Positions 9,141 through 11,073 of a DNA stretch of 11,073 bases are shown one piece after another. A program made the position numbers and the translations under genes. This DNA is from Alphaproteobacteria bacterium (GTDB lineage: Bacteria; Pseudomonadota; Alphaproteobacteria; Rs-D84). The notes under the pieces are model-generated. The model searched no databases. It had not been told where the DNA came from and saw only the letters and a list, made by a program, of their open reading frames with translations. The stretch spans positions 1 through 11,073 of the forward strand of contig JAGCOQ010000042.1 of NCBI GenBank assembly GCA_017642625.1. The letters are read 5' to 3'. How positions within the stretch are numbered: the first letter of the stretch is position 1; every line of letters starts with the position of its first letter.

Positions 9141-10392
9141 AGATTATCACCTCATAGTTCCATGTGCGATTAGATGCGTTCCAATCACATTTCGTCATAT
9201 AAACACCGCCGAAGTCATCAAATATTTTCATAAACTGCATCGGTGTCAGTTTAGATGATGCCGCCACTTCAACAACATCAAAGTTTTTCGTTTCAACGCC
9301 ATTACTGACTGTATCAACAACTGTTTGTATTTCCACAGGGGTATCAATAGATTGGAACGCCGTCGTAACATCACGAACAATCGTATCTGTATCGCGTTCA
9401 TCTTGACTTGGGACCACCCATATCTTTGGCAATGTTGCACGCACAGTCAATAAATCTTCGGACAATTCTTGAACAAATGCACCCGGCATTAAATCCGTTG
9501 CAACAGAATAAAAATCACCAAGTGTTCCATATGTACGACGTAATTGCGCCGTTGCATATTTTTCATCACACTTAACCCAAACCTGATTCCAACCGTTTAT
9601 AGGCTGCATCAACAGACCCATTGCACGATAACAAATATCCGCACGCGATTGCACATCAGGCAACAATTCATATGGCGGAACAATCGGTTCTGGTAATGGC
9701 TTTTTATCAATCTGATATTGTGCGTCCAGTTCTTTGTTCTTTGCATCTATCTGGCGACGATATTCAGCAACCTTTTCTTCGTCAATCTTTTCAAGTCTTT
9801 GCTGACCATTTACTAAATCAACACCCGATTTATAAAACGCCAACCAAATTGCCGACAAAAACAACAATAACAATAAAACAGAATAGATTATTGAACGCGA
9901 CATACTTATTGAACGCAAAGATGTATGTGAATGTCCGGTTATAACATCTTCCAAACTATGTTCAACGGCGCGTGGCATTCCCCATTTAGATGGTGCAATA
10001 AATGCGCCCCAATCCGGCATCTGTGCCATTTCTGTATATGTTGCGCGTGCGTTTTCTTCTTTAACGAAAATATTATCAAGAATAATTATACCGTTTCTGG
10101 CGGCAACTATGTAATAACCATTATCAACAACAAACGCCGCCAAGAAAGACGAATGTTCGGACATTGATTCCGCAACCTCGGCCGCGGCGGATGGCATACC
10201 ACCCTTGTGTCCATAACGACGCATGGACAAACCAATCATCATACGGTATTCGGTGTATAAATTATACCGTACATCAATAGACCTTGCTAAGCGAAATGCC
10301 GACATACGCCCACCGCCGTCAACCGGCGTCGGCTGCCAAAACAGACCTGCTGCATACTTTCTTCTGTGAATAGTTATGATTTGATTTGCCAA
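9130..10392 (-). CDS. pilO2: PilO2-like pilin accessory protein (PAP_PilO type)
   Basis: 420 residues with one transmembrane segment at about 167-187 (SVLLLLLFLSAIWLAFY). The N-terminal 165 residues are predicted cytoplasmic; the HRRKYAAGLFWQPT opening and the AAFVVDNGYYIVAARNGIII strand pair match the cytoplasmic half of type IVb PilO2/PAP proteins. After the membrane come a periplasmic coiled coil (about 195-230) and a C-terminal region with mixed beta strands. It would be an inner-membrane scaffold of the pilus machine, working with the PilP-like and platform proteins. The start is TTG at 10392: the GLFW segment begins only 16 codons in and no ATG occurs until codon 30, which would delete it. 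An AGGTAGAGAG stretch precedes the TTG. It is first in the operon, just downstream of a strong promoter. Confidence 0.75.
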   Translation of the reverse strand: MANQIITIHRRKYAAGLFWQPTPVDGGGRMSAFRLARSIDVRYNLYTEYRMMIGLSMRRYGHKGGMPSAAAEVAESMSEHSSFLAAFVVDNGYYIVAARNGIIILDNIFVKEENARATYTEMAQMPDWGAFIAPSKWGMPRAVEHSLEDVITGHSHTSLRSISMSRSIIYSVLLLLLFLSAIWLAFYKSGVDLVNGQQRLEKIDEEKVAEYRRQIDAKNKELDAQYQIDKKPLPEPIVPPYELLPDVQSRADICYRAMGLLMQPINGWNQVWVKCDEKYATAQLRRTYGTLGDFYSVATDLMPGAFVQELSEDLLTVRATLPKIWVVPSQDERDTDTIVRDVTTAFQSIDTPVEIQTVVDTVSNGVETKNFDVVEVAASSKLTPMQFMKIFDDFGGVYMTKCDWNASNRTWNYEVIIYAK

Positions 10393-10414
10393 TTTTTCTC
10401 TCTACCTTTACGCA

Positions 10415-10444
10415 ATTATAACATAAAAAGGTTAACCTTGGCAA
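10415..10444 (-). promoter_or_regulatory. Strong sigma-70-like promoter of the pil operon
   Basis: On the minus strand TTGCCA (10439-10444; 5 of 6 matches) and TATAAT (10415-10420; perfect, preceded by TGT) are 18 bases apart. Transcription would start near 10408, giving a leader of about 16 bases before the TTG start of the PilO2-like gene. It sits immediately after the terminator of the upstream lipoprotein gene, so the pil genes form their own transcription unit. Confidence 0.75.
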
Positions 10445-10453
10445 TTACAGAAT

Positions 10454-10489
10454 AAAAATCCCCGTCATTTTTTGACGGGGATTTTTTTT
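10454..10489. terminator. Bidirectional intrinsic terminator
   Basis: ATCCCCGTCA (10458-10467), loop TTTTT, TGACGGGGAT (10473-10482) is a perfect 10-bp stem, extended by AAAA/TTTT on the outside. On the minus strand it is followed by TTTTTATT and on the plus strand by eight T. It begins within a few bases of the lipoprotein stop codon and separates that gene from the pil operon. Confidence 0.92.
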
Positions 10490-10490
10490 A

Positions 10491-10955
10491 TTACATGCTT
10501 CCACACGGTGCGTATACGGTCGTGCACTCTTCTGACCCGCAACCATATGGACACGGATCTTGGTATGAAACGGTCTGATTAACCGTAGAAACGGTCGCCG
10601 CGCCACCATCTTTTGCGGTGCGAACCGCACGTGGATGTGGACAATCATACACATTTGCCGTCAAGATAAACGCGCGTTCTGGTCCAAACAGAACCCATTT
10701 GTTTGGACGGGTGCGTTGGGCAACAATCCAATATGCATTACCTGGACGCGCCTGATCGGCAATACGGTTTTCCAAATATCTGCGTGCATCTTCGGCATCA
10801 TAGACAGAAACTTCGGATTCAAGTTTATACAAGAATGTGCAACCGATAGGTTCCGCCTCTAACTGAGTCAAATATTCGCTGCCATTTTCGTTTTGAATCA
10901 TACCGCCACAAGCGGCCATTAAAACCAACACAAAAAGTGCAAAAAGTTTTTTCAT
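10491..10955 (-). CDS. Small Cys-rich outer-membrane or periplasmic lipoprotein, RcsF/DUF4156-like (tentative)
   Basis: 154 residues. Lys-Lys then a hydrophobic stretch ends in MAAC, a lipobox with Met at -3, so lipidation at Cys16 followed by GG is predicted. The middle part (Cys39 in EPIGCTFLYKLES, a charged helix with DARRYLENRIAD, then a strand pair ending in NVYDC at 105) resembles the fold of RcsF/DUF4156-type lipoproteins, where two such cysteines pair; this is by eye only. The C-terminal tail has four more cysteines (135, 139, 144, 151) in CPYGCGSEECTT, suggesting extra disulfides or a metal site. GAGGT lies 6 bases before the ATG. It starts 16 bases after a gene that enters from the right and ends in a strong terminator, so it is not obviously part of the pil operon. 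Confidence 0.7.
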   Translation of the reverse strand: MKKLFALFVLVLMAACGGMIQNENGSEYLTQLEAEPIGCTFLYKLESEVSVYDAEDARRYLENRIADQARPGNAYWIVAQRTRPNKWVLFGPERAFILTANVYDCPHPRAVRTAKDGGAATVSTVNQTVSYQDPCPYGCGSEECTTVYAPCGSM

Positions 10956-10971
10956 TTTATACCTCGCTTTC

Positions 10972-11073
10972 CTATTTTTCTGTAATTATATCATAATTTG
11001 ACGGGTCGCTGAACAACTTTTTCAACACAATGTTATTTAATGCATGACTGCCCTTGTAAGATTCCAGTTTCCC
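10972..11073 (-). CDS. C-terminal end of an unidentified gene (partial)
   Basis: An open frame enters from the right edge and runs 33 codons to a TAG at 10972-10974. The peptide (ending LKKLFSDPSNYDIITEK) has coding-like composition and its stop lies only 16 bases before the lipoprotein ATG, as expected for an operon. I cannot assign a family from this fragment, and a short chance open frame is not excluded. Confidence 0.5.
   Translation of the reverse strand, partial: GKLESYKGSHALNNIVLKKLFSDPSNYDIITEK
10985..10993 (-). promoter_or_regulatory. Possible extended -10 promoter for the lipoprotein gene
   Basis: TGATATAAT on the minus strand is a perfect extended -10 element about 30 bases before the lipoprotein ATG, but no convincing -35 is present at 16-19 base spacing. 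It lies inside the putative partial upstream coding sequence, so it could be an internal promoter or simply the codons for Tyr-Asp-Ile-Ile. Confidence 0.3.

Overview
The window looks like chromosomal DNA from a Gram-negative, probably alphaproteobacterial, organism, perhaps an uncultivated host-associated lineage. The support is an outer-membrane lipid A deacylase-like protein, lipoprotein and Sec signals, a GyrB of about 800 residues with the proteobacterial TOPRIM-region insert, and type IV pilus proteins. Base composition is intermediate, roughly 42-45% GC by hand counts of sample lines. The lineage is an inference from gene type; no rRNA is present. Coding density is very high: no gap exceeds about 110 bases and stop codons often abut or overlap the next gene.

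Left part (1-5046). A PagL-like outer-membrane protein (101-658, +) converges stop-to-stop with a leftward cluster: gyrB (2548-4947), an unrecognised helical protein (1981-2505), a monofunctional helix-hairpin-helix DNA glycosylase (1332-1991) and ung (659-1321). gyrB is followed by an intrinsic terminator, so the three downstream genes probably depend on readthrough or an unseen promoter. The unrecognised gene and the glycosylase are more AT-rich than their neighbours. gyrB shares a 99-bp divergent promoter region with a rightward RusA-like gene (5047-5616), so several of these genes concern DNA topology, repair or recombination.

Middle (5617-5721). Between two converging genes sits an unusual palindromic element. 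Four tandem heptamers (AAGTTCA type) are mirrored by five inverted heptamers (TGAACTT type) around a perfect 8-bp GTGCCGGC hairpin.

Right part (5722-11073). A leftward operon with a strong sigma-70-like promoter encodes PilO2-, PilP-, PilQ- and PilR-like proteins, in the same O-P-Q-R order as the thin-pilus operon of IncI plasmids such as R64. The platform gene pilR has an in-frame TGA at codon 178 with the rest of the frame intact. The TGA lies where the family often has tryptophan, just before the second membrane segment. Elsewhere in the window 51 Trp codons are TGG, so a whole-genome UGA reassignment is unlikely; a recent nonsense change, readthrough or sequence error is more likely. No prepilin, prepilin peptidase or lytic transglycosylase follows pilR. 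Upstream, behind a bidirectional terminator, are a small Cys-rich lipoprotein gene and the 3' end of another gene that runs off the window.
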